NCBI GenBank assembly: GCA_015232315.1
Contig: JADFZZ010000024.1
Span: forward strand, 18,267-82,266
DNA: 64,000 nucleotides
Origin: SAR324 cluster bacterium
GTDB taxonomy: Bacteria; SAR324; NAC60-12
Direction: 5' to 3'
The notes beneath the pieces are model-generated. The model was not told the origin of the DNA. It saw only the letters and a list, made by a program, of their open reading frames with translations, and did no database searches. This document shows positions 43,123 to 52,507 of the stretch, one piece after another. Every line of letters starts with the position of its first letter. The stretch's first letter is position 1. The position numbers and the translations under genes were made by a program.

Positions 43123-43512
43123 ATGAGCGAAACTCCAGCAGAGTTGTTATATACCAGAGAGCACGAATGGATTCGGATTGACGGAGATCAGGGGTATATT
43201 GGGATCACATTTCATGCTCAGCATGCCCTGGGGGATATTGTCTTTGTTGAACTGCCAGCAGCAGATGAAGAAATTGACGCAGGAGATGAATTTGGAACCA
43301 TTGAATCTGTCAAGGCTGTTTCATCGTTGTATATGCCAGTTTCAGGGAAAGTGCTTGAGGTCAATTCTGAAGTAACCCAACAACCAGAACTGGTCAATGA
43401 AGACTGTTATGACGCATGGTTGCTCCGTATTAAAATCACCAACAAAATTGAAATTGATAACCTTCTCAATGCAGAAGAATACGAAACGTTTTTATCGGAA
43501 CTGGATGAATGA
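43123..43512 (+). CDS. gcvH: Glycine cleavage system H protein (lipoyl carrier)
   Basis: A 129-residue H protein with YTREHEWIR, YIGITFHAQHALGDIVFVELP and the lipoylation site in FGTIESVKAVSSLY (Lys). It shuttles the aminomethyl group between P and T proteins. The ATG at 43123 follows AGGAGAC; an ATG five codons earlier lacks that site. Its TGA overlaps the gcvPA ATG by four bases. Confidence 0.95.
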   Translation: MSETPAELLYTREHEWIRIDGDQGYIGITFHAQHALGDIVFVELPAADEEIDAGDEFGTIESVKAVSSLYMPVSGKVLEVNSEVTQQPELVNEDCYDAWLLRIKITNKIEIDNLLNAEEYETFLSELDE

Positions 43513-44867
43513 GATATATTCCCAATAGTGCAGAAAAACTTCAGAATGAAATGTTATCTTCCATGGGTATTCAATCGATGGAAGAACTTTTTTCATCAAT
43601 CCCTGAAAATGTTCAACTTGGTCGTGATCTCAAGATACCCCTTGGTATGTCAGAAAGTGATGAACTTGAACTATTTCAGAAAATATCGCTTAAAAATACC
43701 GGTGCGAAATTGACCAGTTTTCTGGGAGGCGGCAGCTATGATCATTTTGTGCCGCTAGTCATTGATTCACTGATATCCAGAGCAGAATTTTTCACATCCT
43801 ACACTCCCTATCAACCTGAAGCCAGTCAAGGGACCCTTCAGGCAATTTTTGAGTTTCAGACGTTCATCACCATGCTGACCGGAATGGAAGTCGCAAACGC
43901 GTCGATGTATGATGGTTCAACCGCATTGGCTGAGGCTGTGCTCATGGCCAGTCGTTTGAAAAAGAATAAAAGACAGGTTTTATATCCTGAAACCTGTCAC
44001 CCGCATTATATTGATGTTCTCAAGACCTACACCCGCAATCTGAATCTTGAGTTGATTCCTGTTCCCTGTAAAGCATCTGGACAAATTGATGATGATTTCC
44101 TGATGCGATATCTGGGGAGTAATACATTATGTCTGATTGTCCAGCAACCCAACTATCTGGGTGTGATTGAAGATTTGCATCGTTTAGGTGAATTGTTAAA
44201 ATCGCAAGACGCGATGTTCATCTGTTGTATTTCTGAAGCAATCAGTTTAAGTGTGCTGGAACCTCCAGGAAACGCAGGCGTGGATATTGTGGTTGGTGAA
44301 GCCCAGAGTTTTGGAATTCCATTGAGTTTTGGCGGACCATATCTTGGTTTCATGGCGACAAAGGATGAATTCAAACGTAATCTGCCAGGTCGTATTGTCG
44401 GAAAAACACTGGATATTGAGGGGCGTGATGGATTTGTTCTCACTTTATCCACTAGGGAACAACATATTCGCAGAGAAAAGGCTACCAGTAATATTTGTAC
44501 CAATCAGAATCTGATTATGATGATGGCCACCATGTTTTTAACCTTGATGGGAAAAAAAGGGCTGAAAGAAATGGCTTATCAGAATGCGGCTAAAACCAGT
44601 TATCTGAAATCATTGATTGAACCACTGAGCAGCTTTAAATTTCCATACAGTGGGCCTGTTTTCAATGAATTTGTGGTGGAATGCCCCAAACCAGCGTCTG
44701 AAGTGATCCTGAGTTGTCTTCAAGACAAAGTTTTGCCTGGAATCGATCTTGGCAAATATTATCCTCAATTACCAAATTATTTACTAATCAATGTAACGGA
44801 AAAACGCAAAAAAGAGGAACTGGATCAATTGGCCGCCTGTTTCAAGGCTATTGATATGGGGGCGTGA
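43509..44867 (+). CDS. gcvPA: Glycine dehydrogenase (decarboxylating) subunit 1
   Basis: A 452-residue alpha subunit of the two-part P protein: FLGGGSYDHFVP, SYTPYQPEASQGTLQAIFEFQT, YDGSTALAEAV and GGPYLGFMA. The PLP-binding subunit (gcvPB) is normally next, but the gene ends six bases from a convergent U32 peptidase gene and no gcvPB is in the window, so it must lie elsewhere. Confidence 0.94.
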   Translation: MRYIPNSAEKLQNEMLSSMGIQSMEELFSSIPENVQLGRDLKIPLGMSESDELELFQKISLKNTGAKLTSFLGGGSYDHFVPLVIDSLISRAEFFTSYTPYQPEASQGTLQAIFEFQTFITMLTGMEVANASMYDGSTALAEAVLMASRLKKNKRQVLYPETCHPHYIDVLKTYTRNLNLELIPVPCKASGQIDDDFLMRYLGSNTLCLIVQQPNYLGVIEDLHRLGELLKSQDAMFICCISEAISLSVLEPPGNAGVDIVVGEAQSFGIPLSFGGPYLGFMATKDEFKRNLPGRIVGKTLDIEGRDGFVLTLSTREQHIRREKATSNICTNQNLIMMMATMFLTLMGKKGLKEMAYQNAAKTSYLKSLIEPLSSFKFPYSGPVFNEFVVECPKPASEVILSCLQDKVLPGIDLGKYYPQLPNYLLINVTEKRKKEELDQLAACFKAIDMGA

Positions 44868-44873
44868 TTAAAA

Positions 44874-46073
44874 TCAGGAGTTGGGTAAAAATCGAGCGAC
44901 ATTCAACTCCTTGATGCCTTCCATGCTTGATGAGTAGGGAATCAACACAATAGTGTTGGGATTTGTTTTTTTAATTTCTCTATTTCTAATATTTTGCATT
45001 CCTCGAGTGCTGATATGGTGCAGTACTCCTTCGAAATCAAGAATTTCAAGGATGCTGTTTTCCTCAAAGGTATTTTGAGTCATTAAAACCAGATATTTAT
45101 CAGGAACAACATCAACCACAGTTCCTGCATATTCAAAATTTGTTTCAGAATATCCCTGTCGATCTCCATAAAATACACTGGTGCTGTCTGCGGGCTTTAT
45201 TAACGAAGCCTCAGTATATCCCCGATGTCTCACCTTAAGAAGTTCCGTTTTCCAATGCGTATCGTGGTGTTGCTCGTGATCTGAAAGAACTGATCTTAAA
45301 CCATTCACATAAGACATCACGGTTGTCGCAACGTATAAATTGCTTTTCATTCTTCCTTCAATTTTTAAACTATCGATTTCATACTTTACAAACTTCGCTA
45401 GTTGATCAATACCCTGAAGATCTTTCGAACTCATAAAACTTTGAGTGATAGATTCCTGCTTGTGATTTGTAAAGGAATATTCAAATCGACAACTTTGGAC
45501 GCATCCTCCCCTGTTGCTATCTCTTCCCGCTGTAAAATTGGATATTGTGCAATGTCCTGAGTACGCCATGCACATGGAACCATGAATAAACATTTCGACA
45601 TCAATAGCCGCCATTTTTTTGATGTCAGCCGCTTGTTGAATGGAAACTTCACGACCGAGAACAATTCTCTCGACGCCAAGATTTTTCCATAATTTCGCGG
45701 AGTATTGGTTGAGGCAGGAGGCCTGGGTTGATAAATGGACAGGGATGTTGGAGTTTGTGGTTATAAAATCCACAACGCCAAGGTCTGAGACAATAGTTCC
45801 ATCGATATTTATGGACTCAAGGAACTGAAGATATTCTGGAAATGTTTCAAAATCCTGATCATGAAAAAATGAATTTAAAGTAACATAAATCTTCGCACGG
45901 TGTTGATGTGCGAAGGTGACGCCTGTTTGCAAATCTTCATCTGAAAAATTATCGGCTCCCCCTCTCAGTCCAAACCTGTCTCCTGAAAGGTATACGGCAT
46001 TGGCACCGTATAGGATCGCAATTTTCAATTTTTCCAGATTGCCTGCGGGAGCCAGAATTTCAGGAAGATGCAT
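44874..46073 (-). CDS. U32 family peptidase-like protein
   Basis: A 399-residue protein with LPEILAPAGNLEKLKIAILYGANAVYL at the N terminus, then STQASCLN, ERIVLGREVS and the cysteine set MCMAYSGHC...GGCVQSCR that holds a cluster in U32 relatives. The family includes putative collagenases and the tRNA/23S or ubiquinone hydroxylation proteins (TrhP, RlhA, UbiU), so protease activity should not be assumed. It is followed after 7 bases by a PfkB kinase on the same strand. Confidence 0.88.
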   Translation of the reverse strand: MHLPEILAPAGNLEKLKIAILYGANAVYLSGDRFGLRGGADNFSDEDLQTGVTFAHQHRAKIYVTLNSFFHDQDFETFPEYLQFLESINIDGTIVSDLGVVDFITTNSNIPVHLSTQASCLNQYSAKLWKNLGVERIVLGREVSIQQAADIKKMAAIDVEMFIHGSMCMAYSGHCTISNFTAGRDSNRGGCVQSCRFEYSFTNHKQESITQSFMSSKDLQGIDQLAKFVKYEIDSLKIEGRMKSNLYVATTVMSYVNGLRSVLSDHEQHHDTHWKTELLKVRHRGYTEASLIKPADSTSVFYGDRQGYSETNFEYAGTVVDVVPDKYLVLMTQNTFEENSILEILDFEGVLHHISTRGMQNIRNREIKKTNPNTIVLIPYSSSMEGIKELNVARFLPNS

Positions 46074-46080
46074 TTAATGT

Positions 46081-47070
46081 TCAAGAAAACAGTTGTTTCA
46101 TTTTTGATTTCATATCCGTTGTGCACCGAGGTCCCAATTGTGAGATGACTTCCGCTGCCATCATTGTAGCAATTTGACCACATTCATTTATGGATTGGCC
46201 ATGGGTAAGTCCATAAAGAAATCCTGCGGCAAACGCATCACCAGCACCTGTGGTATCGATCACTTTCACTGTCTGTGAATCGACATAACTTTGAACTTTG
46301 TTGCTTGAAATCAACGCACCTTTCCCACCCAATGTCAGGACCACAGTTTGCACATTTTCCGTCAGATAATCCATGGCGGTTTGGGTGTGGTTTGTTTCTG
46401 CCAGAGCGAAGGCTTCCTCCTGGTTACAGAATACGATATTGACATATTCTTTGAGTAAACTTTTAAAGTCCGCAGTATGTCTGTTAACACAAAACGCGTC
46501 TGACAAACTCATGGCAATTTGGGTATTATGTTCTTTTGCTGTTTCAAGGGCGTGTTTTACAGCGGCCTTCTGAGAATCTGTATCCCAAAGGTATCCTGTG
46601 AAATAGAGAATCTTTGCGTTTTTAATCACATCTTTCCGTATGTCATTTTCACCCAAATCCTGACACATCCCAAGGCAAGTGTTCATCGTTCGGGATCCAT
46701 CAGGATTGACCAGCACCAGACTACTGCCGGTCATCCCACTTGCATATGCGACAAAATTTTCAACTCCCGCGAGAGTGAGCTGTTTCTGATATTCCGCACC
46801 GTGCTCATCATCACCGGTTTTTCCCGTAAAACCTGCAGCGCCTCCTAATTGACAAAGTCCAATCATTGTGTTTGCGCAAGACCCACCCGGGGCCGTTGTG
46901 ACTTTGTATTGGGCCTTTGCCAACTTGTTAAGAATCTCTTTTTGACGGATTCTATCCACCAAATACATGCGGTTTTTTTCAAGACTCAGTTCGTTGAGAA
47001 ATGCTTCAGGAACGTGAACCAAAAGGTCAATAAGAGGATTCCCAATGCCATAGACATCCAATGTTTTCAT
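46081..47070 (-). CDS. PfkB-family carbohydrate/nucleoside kinase (adenosine kinase-like)
   Basis: A 330-residue PfkB kinase: VYGIGNPLIDLL, APGGSCANTMIGLCQLGG, AGFTGKTGDDEHG and the ATP/catalytic DTTGAGDAFAAGFLYGL with the base Asp. The N-terminal GNPLID and the C-terminal HGQSINECG are most like adenosine/inosine kinases, but sugar kinases cannot be excluded. ATG at 47070 (MKTLDV) fits the AGGA ribosome site better than the ATG two codons earlier. Confidence 0.87.
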   Translation of the reverse strand: MKTLDVYGIGNPLIDLLVHVPEAFLNELSLEKNRMYLVDRIRQKEILNKLAKAQYKVTTAPGGSCANTMIGLCQLGGAAGFTGKTGDDEHGAEYQKQLTLAGVENFVAYASGMTGSSLVLVNPDGSRTMNTCLGMCQDLGENDIRKDVIKNAKILYFTGYLWDTDSQKAAVKHALETAKEHNTQIAMSLSDAFCVNRHTADFKSLLKEYVNIVFCNQEEAFALAETNHTQTAMDYLTENVQTVVLTLGGKGALISSNKVQSYVDSQTVKVIDTTGAGDAFAAGFLYGLTHGQSINECGQIATMMAAEVISQLGPRCTTDMKSKMKQLFS

Positions 47071-47135
47071 AAACATCCTGTAAAATGAGGGATTAATCGA
47101 ATTCAGGAAATGGCTGGACCAAGCCAGCCTTTGGA

Positions 47136-48389
47136 TCAGCCAGCTTTCGCTTTGCGGGGTGCTTTACTCAAAACCAGTTTAGGTGCCGACTGTTGGGTAA
47201 CCGTGGTTTCAGTTACGACACATTCCTTGATATCATCGCGGGAAGGAATTTCATACATCACATCAAGCATTAATTTTTCCATGATGGAACGAAGTCCTCT
47301 GGCGCCAGTCTCCCGTTTTACAGCTTCTTGAGCAATGGCCTTGATGGCTCCCTGAGTAAAAGTCAATTGGACACCTTCGATGTTGAACAGCTTTTCATAT
47401 TGTTTGATGAGCGCATTTTTAGGCTCAACCAAAATCTGGATCAGTTGCTCTTCTTTAAGATTTTGAAGCGAACAGGTTACTGGAAGTCGCCCGATAAACT
47501 CGGGAATCAAGCCATATTTCAACATATCTTCCGGCTCAAGTTGAGCCATCAAGGCTTCATAATCATTTTGCTTCTGGGGAGAGTTTGAATGCCCAAAACC
47601 GATGGTATGCCTGCCGATTCTTCGACTGACAATATTGTCAATTCCCACAAAAGCACCTCCACAAATAAACAGAATGTTTGTTGTGTCCACTTGAACACAT
47701 TCTTGTTGAGGGTGCTTTCTTCCGCCCTGTGGTGGGATGTTGGCAACAGTACCTTCAATAATCTTCAGCAACGCCTGTTGAACGCCTTCTCCTGAAACAT
47801 CACGAGTGATGGATGGGTTTTCACTTTTTCGGGTAATTTTATCGATTTCGTCGATATAAATAATGCCCTGTTCAGCGCGTTCGATATCGTAGTCAGCATT
47901 CTGTAGTAATTTTAATACGATATTTTCAACATCTTCTCCGACATAACCTGCTTCAGTTAGAGTCGTCGCATCGGCCATAGCAAAGGGAACATTGAGTATC
48001 CTTGCAAGTGTCTGTGCCAGTAAGGTTTTACCCGTTCCGGTTGGTCCGACAAGCAGAATGTTGCTTTTTTGCAACTCTACATCATCATCATTATAATTTG
48101 CCTGAATCCGTTTGTAATGGTTATAAACAGCCACCGACAAAACTTTTTTCGCTTGTTGCTGTCCCACTACAAAATCATCAAGAACAGCTTTGATTTCAGA
48201 AGGTTTTAATAAGGTTTGCCGTTGTTCAACAACACGATCCTTATGCCATTCTTCTTCCATGATGTCATTACAAAGTTCAATACATTCATCACAAATGTAA
48301 ACTGTAGGTCCAGCGATGATTTTTTTAACTTCATCCTGGGTTTTCCCACAAAATGAACATCGTAACGGAGTCTCCTTCAGGCTACTCAT
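47136..48389 (-). CDS. clpX: ATP-dependent Clp protease ATPase subunit ClpX
   Basis: A 417-residue AAA+ unfoldase. The N-terminal zinc domain has Cys 11, 14, 33 and 36 (CSFC...CDEC). [10 protein letters not shown] is Walker [11 protein letters not shown]alker B and [14 protein letters not shown] [11 protein letters not shown] the pore-near region; substrate recognition motifs AYVGEDVE and [12 protein letters not shown] follow. It feeds proteins into ClpP. Downstream of clpP and tig on the same strand, the standard order. Confidence 0.97.
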   Translation of the reverse strand: MSSLKETPLRCSFCGKTQDEVKKIIAGPTVYICDECIELCNDIMEEEWHKDRVVEQRQTLLKPSEIKAVLDDFVVGQQQAKKVLSVAVYNHYKRIQANYNDDDVELQKSNILLVGPTGTGKTLLAQTLARILNVPFAMADATTLTEAGYVGEDVENIVLKLLQNADYDIERAEQGIIYIDEIDKITRKSENPSITRDVSGEGVQQALLKIIEGTVANIPPQGGRKHPQQECVQVDTTNILFICGGAFVGIDNIVSRRIGRHTIGFGHSNSPQKQNDYEALMAQLEPEDMLKYGLIPEFIGRLPVTCSLQNLKEEQLIQILVEPKNALIKQYEKLFNIEGVQLTFTQGAIKAIAQEAVKRETGARGLRSIMEKLMLDVMYEIPSRDDIKECVVTETTVTQQSAPKLVLSKAPRKAKAG

Positions 48390-48432
48390 ATTAATCCTTT
48401 CTCCAATACGTAAACTTTCCCCTGTTGATCAA

Positions 48433-49035
48433 TTATGAAGAAACCAGTTCCAGGCCACGTGTTACCATGACTGAATCCACGATACCATAGGCTTTGGCTT
48501 CATCACTTGAAAAATAGAAATCTCTTTGTGTGTCTTCTTCAATCTGTTCAGGTGGTTTATGAGTATGTTTTGCGACAATGTCATTCAACTTTTTTTTCAC
48601 ACGAACCATCTCTTTCGCCTGAATACTGATATCCTCCGCCTGACCGGAAAAACCACCACTGGGTTGATGAAGCATGATCCGTGCATTCGGTAATGCAGAA
48701 CGTTTTCCAGCCGTTCCCGCAGCCAGCAAAACAGCACCCATACTGGCTGCTTGCCCTAAACAGATAGTCTGAATATTGGGCTTTAGATATTGCATGGTAT
48801 CATAAATAGCCAAGCCTGAAGCCACAAAGCCACCCGGGCAATTGATGTAGAGTGAGATATCCGCATCTGGATCCTCAGCTTCGAGAAAAAGGAATTGGGC
48901 AATGATTAAATTTGCCACATGATCATCAATTGGGGTTCCTAAAAATATAATCCTATCTTTAAGCAACCGGGAATAAATATCATACGCCCGCTCTCCTCGA
49001 TTTGTTTGCTCTACAACCATTGGTATGAGTGTCAT
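48433..49035 (-). CDS. clpP: ATP-dependent Clp protease proteolytic subunit
   Basis: A 200-residue serine protease with the complete triad Ser98 (GQAASMG), His123 (MLHQPSGG) and Asp172 (TQRDFYFS). N-terminal [22 protein letters not shown] and [12 protein letters not shown] are typical. It forms the double heptameric barrel used by ClpX. 15 bases after tig and 43 before clpX: one operon. Confidence 0.97.
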   Translation of the reverse strand: MTLIPMVVEQTNRGERAYDIYSRLLKDRIIFLGTPIDDHVANLIIAQFLFLEAEDPDADISLYINCPGGFVASGLAIYDTMQYLKPNIQTICLGQAASMGAVLLAAGTAGKRSALPNARIMLHQPSGGFSGQAEDISIQAKEMVRVKKKLNDIVAKHTHKPPEQIEEDTQRDFYFSSDEAKAYGIVDSVMVTRGLELVSS

Positions 49036-49050
49036 ATTATTCTCACCAGA

Positions 49051-50355
49051 TTATTCGTGTGAATGTGCTTCTGCACCGGAATGATGATCGTGGTCATGAG
49101 TCAGGGATTCGCCCAGAACTTTTTCCGCGACAAATTTCAATATTTGTTCTTCATATACTTTTTGTGCGGTGATGTGATAAAAATTACGGCCTAAGGGGGA
49201 TTCTATCATTTGTTCAGGATTACTTCCAAACATCCACGACATCCTTGCAAAACGCTGAAGAACTTCATTCTGGTCAATTTCGATGGACTCTGAAGTGGCA
49301 ACACTGTCCAAAATATAGGAAAGTCTCAACTCTTTTTTATAGGAATCCATGGCTTCGGAAATGTCTAAGGCTGGAGCTTCTTCGGAATTGGAGTCTTCCT
49401 TGTTTTGTTTAAGTAATTCCTCTTCTTTCTTTTTTAGAAGTATTTCGGGAAGATCAAAATCCGCATATAATCCAGGAAGTTGACTCTTGATGGCTGCGTA
49501 ATATTTTTCCAAGATCAGGAAATTTTTTTGATGTTGAATCTCATGGCGGATTTCTTTGAGGAATTCTTCCTCACTTGATTTACCAAATTTTTCATAGAAA
49601 GCCGCATTCACTTCTGGCAACTTCCTGTTTTTTAAACTCTTTAAAGTTATCTGGAATGATACGGTTTTACCTTCATCCTCTCCATAAAATTGATCCAGTG
49701 TGATAGGCGATGTTCTGGTTTCGCCAACAGTCATTCCTTCAATATGAGGGAGCAAAATTTTAACTTTGCTATTCACTTCTGTACCAAGAATAATTTGAGC
49801 ATCTGCAACGGATCCATTCTCATAGGGTACATTATTGATAGTTGCATTTATATCAACGAGGACTTGATCACCGTTACCTGCGGCATTTCCTGCTTCTGCC
49901 TCCAGCCACTCCGCATTTTCTTCTCTCATCCGTGAGATGTGTTCCTGAATATCTGCATCAGTTATTACAAGTTCCTCTTTTTCAAGTTGAATTCTTGAAT
50001 ATTCTGGTTTTTGAAGTGTCGGTTTTACTTCAAAACTCATTTTACAGGAAAATGGTTTGCCCTGTTCAAAGTTGATCTCATCAACAGTGGCCTGAGTGGC
50101 CGGATTAATCCCTTTTTCATCAAGTGCTTTTCCATAGTATTCCGGGATAACCTTTTCAAAGGCTTCAGCCTGCATAAATTCCTTGAATCTTTTTTCAAGC
50201 CAACCTTTAGGAAATTTCCCAGGCCGGAATCCTTTTACTTTTGCGGAGCGGATTTTATTGAGTACGGAATTGTAATGAGGGCGAATTTCTTCTAAAGGAA
50301 TTTCAATGGAAATACTGCGTTTAAGTTGTCCCAAATCCTGAATTTCTGACTGCAT
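49051..50355 (-). CDS. tig: Trigger factor (ribosome-associated chaperone)
   Basis: A 434-residue trigger factor: an N-terminal ribosome-binding domain with VKGFRPGKFPKGWLEKRFKE (a variant of GFRxGKxP), an FKBP-type prolyl isomerase domain (about 160-250) with GNGDQVLVDINATIN, and the helical C-terminal chaperone arms. It ends in a His-rich tail (HDHDHHSGAEAHSHE) that could bind metal. Head of the tig-clpP-clpX operon. Confidence 0.95.
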   Translation of the reverse strand: MQSEIQDLGQLKRSISIEIPLEEIRPHYNSVLNKIRSAKVKGFRPGKFPKGWLEKRFKEFMQAEAFEKVIPEYYGKALDEKGINPATQATVDEINFEQGKPFSCKMSFEVKPTLQKPEYSRIQLEKEELVITDADIQEHISRMREENAEWLEAEAGNAAGNGDQVLVDINATINNVPYENGSVADAQIILGTEVNSKVKILLPHIEGMTVGETRTSPITLDQFYGEDEGKTVSFQITLKSLKNRKLPEVNAAFYEKFGKSSEEEFLKEIRHEIQHQKNFLILEKYYAAIKSQLPGLYADFDLPEILLKKKEEELLKQNKEDSNSEEAPALDISEAMDSYKKELRLSYILDSVATSESIEIDQNEVLQRFARMSWMFGSNPEQMIESPLGRNFYHITAQKVYEEQILKFVAEKVLGESLTHDHDHHSGAEAHSHE

Positions 50356-50665
50356 AGGAATTTTGCCTTGAGATGAATTGATATTTAAAACCGCATGATT
50401 AATACGGTTTCAGCACTTTAATGGAAGGAAACGAAATTAAAAACAATCCATCAAATGACAAGTTTTAATTTTGCTTGAATTTGAGCCTATCGAGTAAAAT
50501 TTAAACCCAGATAAGGCCTGAAATGGAGAACTCTTGATTTAGTACGTTACAAAATAAAAAAAATGAATTATGTTCATTTTTAATGCGTTTCCTACCATCA
50601 TATCGATGGCTATCAGGATGACATCAATTGCAAAATAATACGTTGGTGACCAATCAGGGGAATTT
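50356..50665. other. Divergent intergenic region (tig / cheV)
   Basis: This 310-base, AT-rich gap carries the promoters for both operons by position. I see no clear sigma70 pair, heat-shock CIRCE element or gene in it. AGGGGA at 50656-50661 is the cheV ribosome site. Confidence 0.4.
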
Positions 50666-51601
50666 ATGGAACAAGAAATACTTCTTGAAACTGGAACGAA
50701 TGAATTTGAAATTCTGGAGTTTTTTATCACCGAAAACTCACCCTCTGGAAAAATGATACCTAATTATTTCGGGATGAATGTGGCTAAAGTCACTGAAGTC
50801 ATTGAATCTCCAAATCTTCAAAGCAGTGACTATGCGGTACATCCTTGTTTTTTGGGAACGATTCCTTTGAGAGGGGATGTTTTGCCAGTGCTTGATTTGA
50901 GTATCTGGTTGGGAATGGATCGTAACAAACATGAGCATGAAAACATTATTGTTACCAAATTCAGCAATTCCATGCAGGGATTCCTTGTTTCCGGCGTGGT
51001 AGAGATCCATCGTTTGACATGGAAAGAGTTGATTCCACCGGGAACATTCATGCAATTGATGAATAACAAATCAATTATCGGGATGATCGATGCCGGGGAT
51101 CACTTTATACAATTACTGGATCTGGAATATATTGTGACCGATCTGAATCCAAACCATGCTGAGAGCGATTGGCACACCACAGTCAAGGCCTCAAATGAAT
51201 ATAAGGCTTTAGTGGTTGAGGATTCCCCCACAATCCGCAAAATGCTACAAAAAAATTTATCGGCCTCCAATTTTAAGATAAAAATGGCAGCTAATGGGGA
51301 AGAAGCCTTTGGAATGTTGAAACAGTTTTTGGCTCAGGCAGAACGGGAAGATAAAACCATCAAGAATTTCGTTGATGTGGTTATTTCAGACATTGAAATG
51401 CCACTCATGGACGGTTTTACCCTGACCAAACAAATCAAGCATAATGCAGGACTGAGAGATTTACCCGTGATTCTTTATTCTTCTATCATTACTGATGAAT
51501 TACGTCATAAAGGAGAGTCTGTGAAAGCGGATTTTCAGGTTTCTAAACCAGACATGGATATAATGGCTGAAAAAGCAATTGAACTTATCGAGCGAACTTG
51601 A
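50666..51601 (+). CDS. cheV: CheV-like chemotaxis coupling protein (CheW-REC)
   Basis: A 311-residue protein. The N-terminal CheW domain (about 15-165) has YFGMNVAKVTEVIE, FLGTIPLRGDVLPVLDLSIWLG and GFLVSGVVEIHRLTW. The C-terminal receiver has VVEDSPTIRKML and VVISDIEMPLMDG (Asp about 242). CheV couples receptors to the kinase CheA and modulates adaptation. It opens a four-gene operon with an Hpt protein, a STAS/zinc-ribbon protein and a receptor-cyclase. No cheA or methyl-accepting receptor is nearby. Confidence 0.92.
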   Translation: MEQEILLETGTNEFEILEFFITENSPSGKMIPNYFGMNVAKVTEVIESPNLQSSDYAVHPCFLGTIPLRGDVLPVLDLSIWLGMDRNKHEHENIIVTKFSNSMQGFLVSGVVEIHRLTWKELIPPGTFMQLMNNKSIIGMIDAGDHFIQLLDLEYIVTDLNPNHAESDWHTTVKASNEYKALVVEDSPTIRKMLQKNLSASNFKIKMAANGEEAFGMLKQFLAQAEREDKTIKNFVDVVISDIEMPLMDGFTLTKQIKHNAGLRDLPVILYSSIITDELRHKGESVKADFQVSKPDMDIMAEKAIELIERT

Positions 51602-51615
51602 AAAACAGGCAAAAT

Positions 51616-52011
51616 ATGGATTTTAGAGAAGATGAAGATGTTATTGAAACGTTTATTGAAGAAACACTCGGCCATCTGGAAATCATTCAGAATGGAATTA
51701 TGTCTCTGGAAAAACAGGGACAGAACACGGATGACAAACTCATTCATCAGATCTTTCGAGAAGCTCACACCATGAAAGCCGGGGCAAATCTTCTGGAATT
51801 AAAAAATATTGAAAGACTTGCCCACCATATGGAAGATATTCTGGATCTTATCCGCAAGAAACAAGTTGTTGTGGATAAAGACCTGGTAGGAGCTTTTTTA
51901 CACGGTCTTGATACCATCAGAGACTTATTGGATGATATACAGGACAGTGATATCGCTGATATTACTGTTATTCTCCAGAAAATAAAAAGCGTCATTCCAG
52001 TATCACAATAA
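51616..52011 (+). CDS. Single-domain Hpt phosphotransfer protein
   Basis: A 131-residue helical Hpt domain with FREAHTMKAGANLL (phospho-His about 51), LAHHMEDILDLIRKK and a loop with VVVDKDLV, the pattern of the P1 domain of CheA. As a stand-alone Hpt it would pass phosphate between a hybrid kinase receiver and another receiver, such as the CheV receiver next to it. The ATG at 51616 is preferred; a TTG at 51598 overlaps the cheV stop (TTGA). Confidence 0.88.
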   Translation: MDFREDEDVIETFIEETLGHLEIIQNGIMSLEKQGQNTDDKLIHQIFREAHTMKAGANLLELKNIERLAHHMEDILDLIRKKQVVVDKDLVGAFLHGLDTIRDLLDDIQDSDIADITVILQKIKSVIPVSQ

Positions 52012-52036
52012 AAACCACTCTAAAAAAGGGAGGAAC

Positions 52037-52492
52037 ATGTCAACACTATCAATCCAGTCCAATGAAAAGGATGGAATTTTTTATCTATCCGGTGAAATAG
52101 ACGCTCATACGGATTTATCACTCCTGTTTGATTCACAGGACGATCATTTGACGCTGAACTTGAAAGGAGTGACTAATATCTATTCAATTGGCGCAAAAAA
52201 ATGGCTTGAAGGCGTGAGAGATTTACGTCGAAGTGGCAAAGGATTGATCTATATAGAATGCTCCGAAATTTTTGTGGAGTTTTTTAACATTTCACCAGCC
52301 TTTACCCAGGATGTCAGAATTCAATCCTTTGAAGTAGCATTCATGTGCGAAAGTTGTGATCAATATAAATCCCAAATGATTGTTCTCGGCAACAACCTTG
52401 CTTTTGAACAACCAACCATAGTTTGTCCTCAATGTGGAACAGAGATGATCACTGAGGAGGAAGATGTTTTCCGTTTTTTGGAAAATCTCTAA
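52037..52492 (+). CDS. STAS-like protein with C-terminal zinc ribbon
   Basis: A 151-residue protein. The first 100 residues follow the STAS/anti-anti-sigma pattern: FYLSGEIDAHTDL, LTLNLKGVTNIYSIGAKKWL, with Ser50 at the place of the usual phospho-Ser. The rest has CESC and CPQC about 25 residues apart, a zinc-ribbon-like four-cysteine set, ending in DVFRFLENL. Its place between an Hpt gene and a receptor-cyclase, with a SpoIIE phosphatase 5 kb away, suggests a partner-switching role. I know of no named family with exactly this pair of domains. Confidence 0.78.
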   Translation: MSTLSIQSNEKDGIFYLSGEIDAHTDLSLLFDSQDDHLTLNLKGVTNIYSIGAKKWLEGVRDLRRSGKGLIYIECSEIFVEFFNISPAFTQDVRIQSFEVAFMCESCDQYKSQMIVLGNNLAFEQPTIVCPQCGTEMITEEEDVFRFLENL

Positions 52493-52507
52493 CAGCAATC
52501 AATTGTC

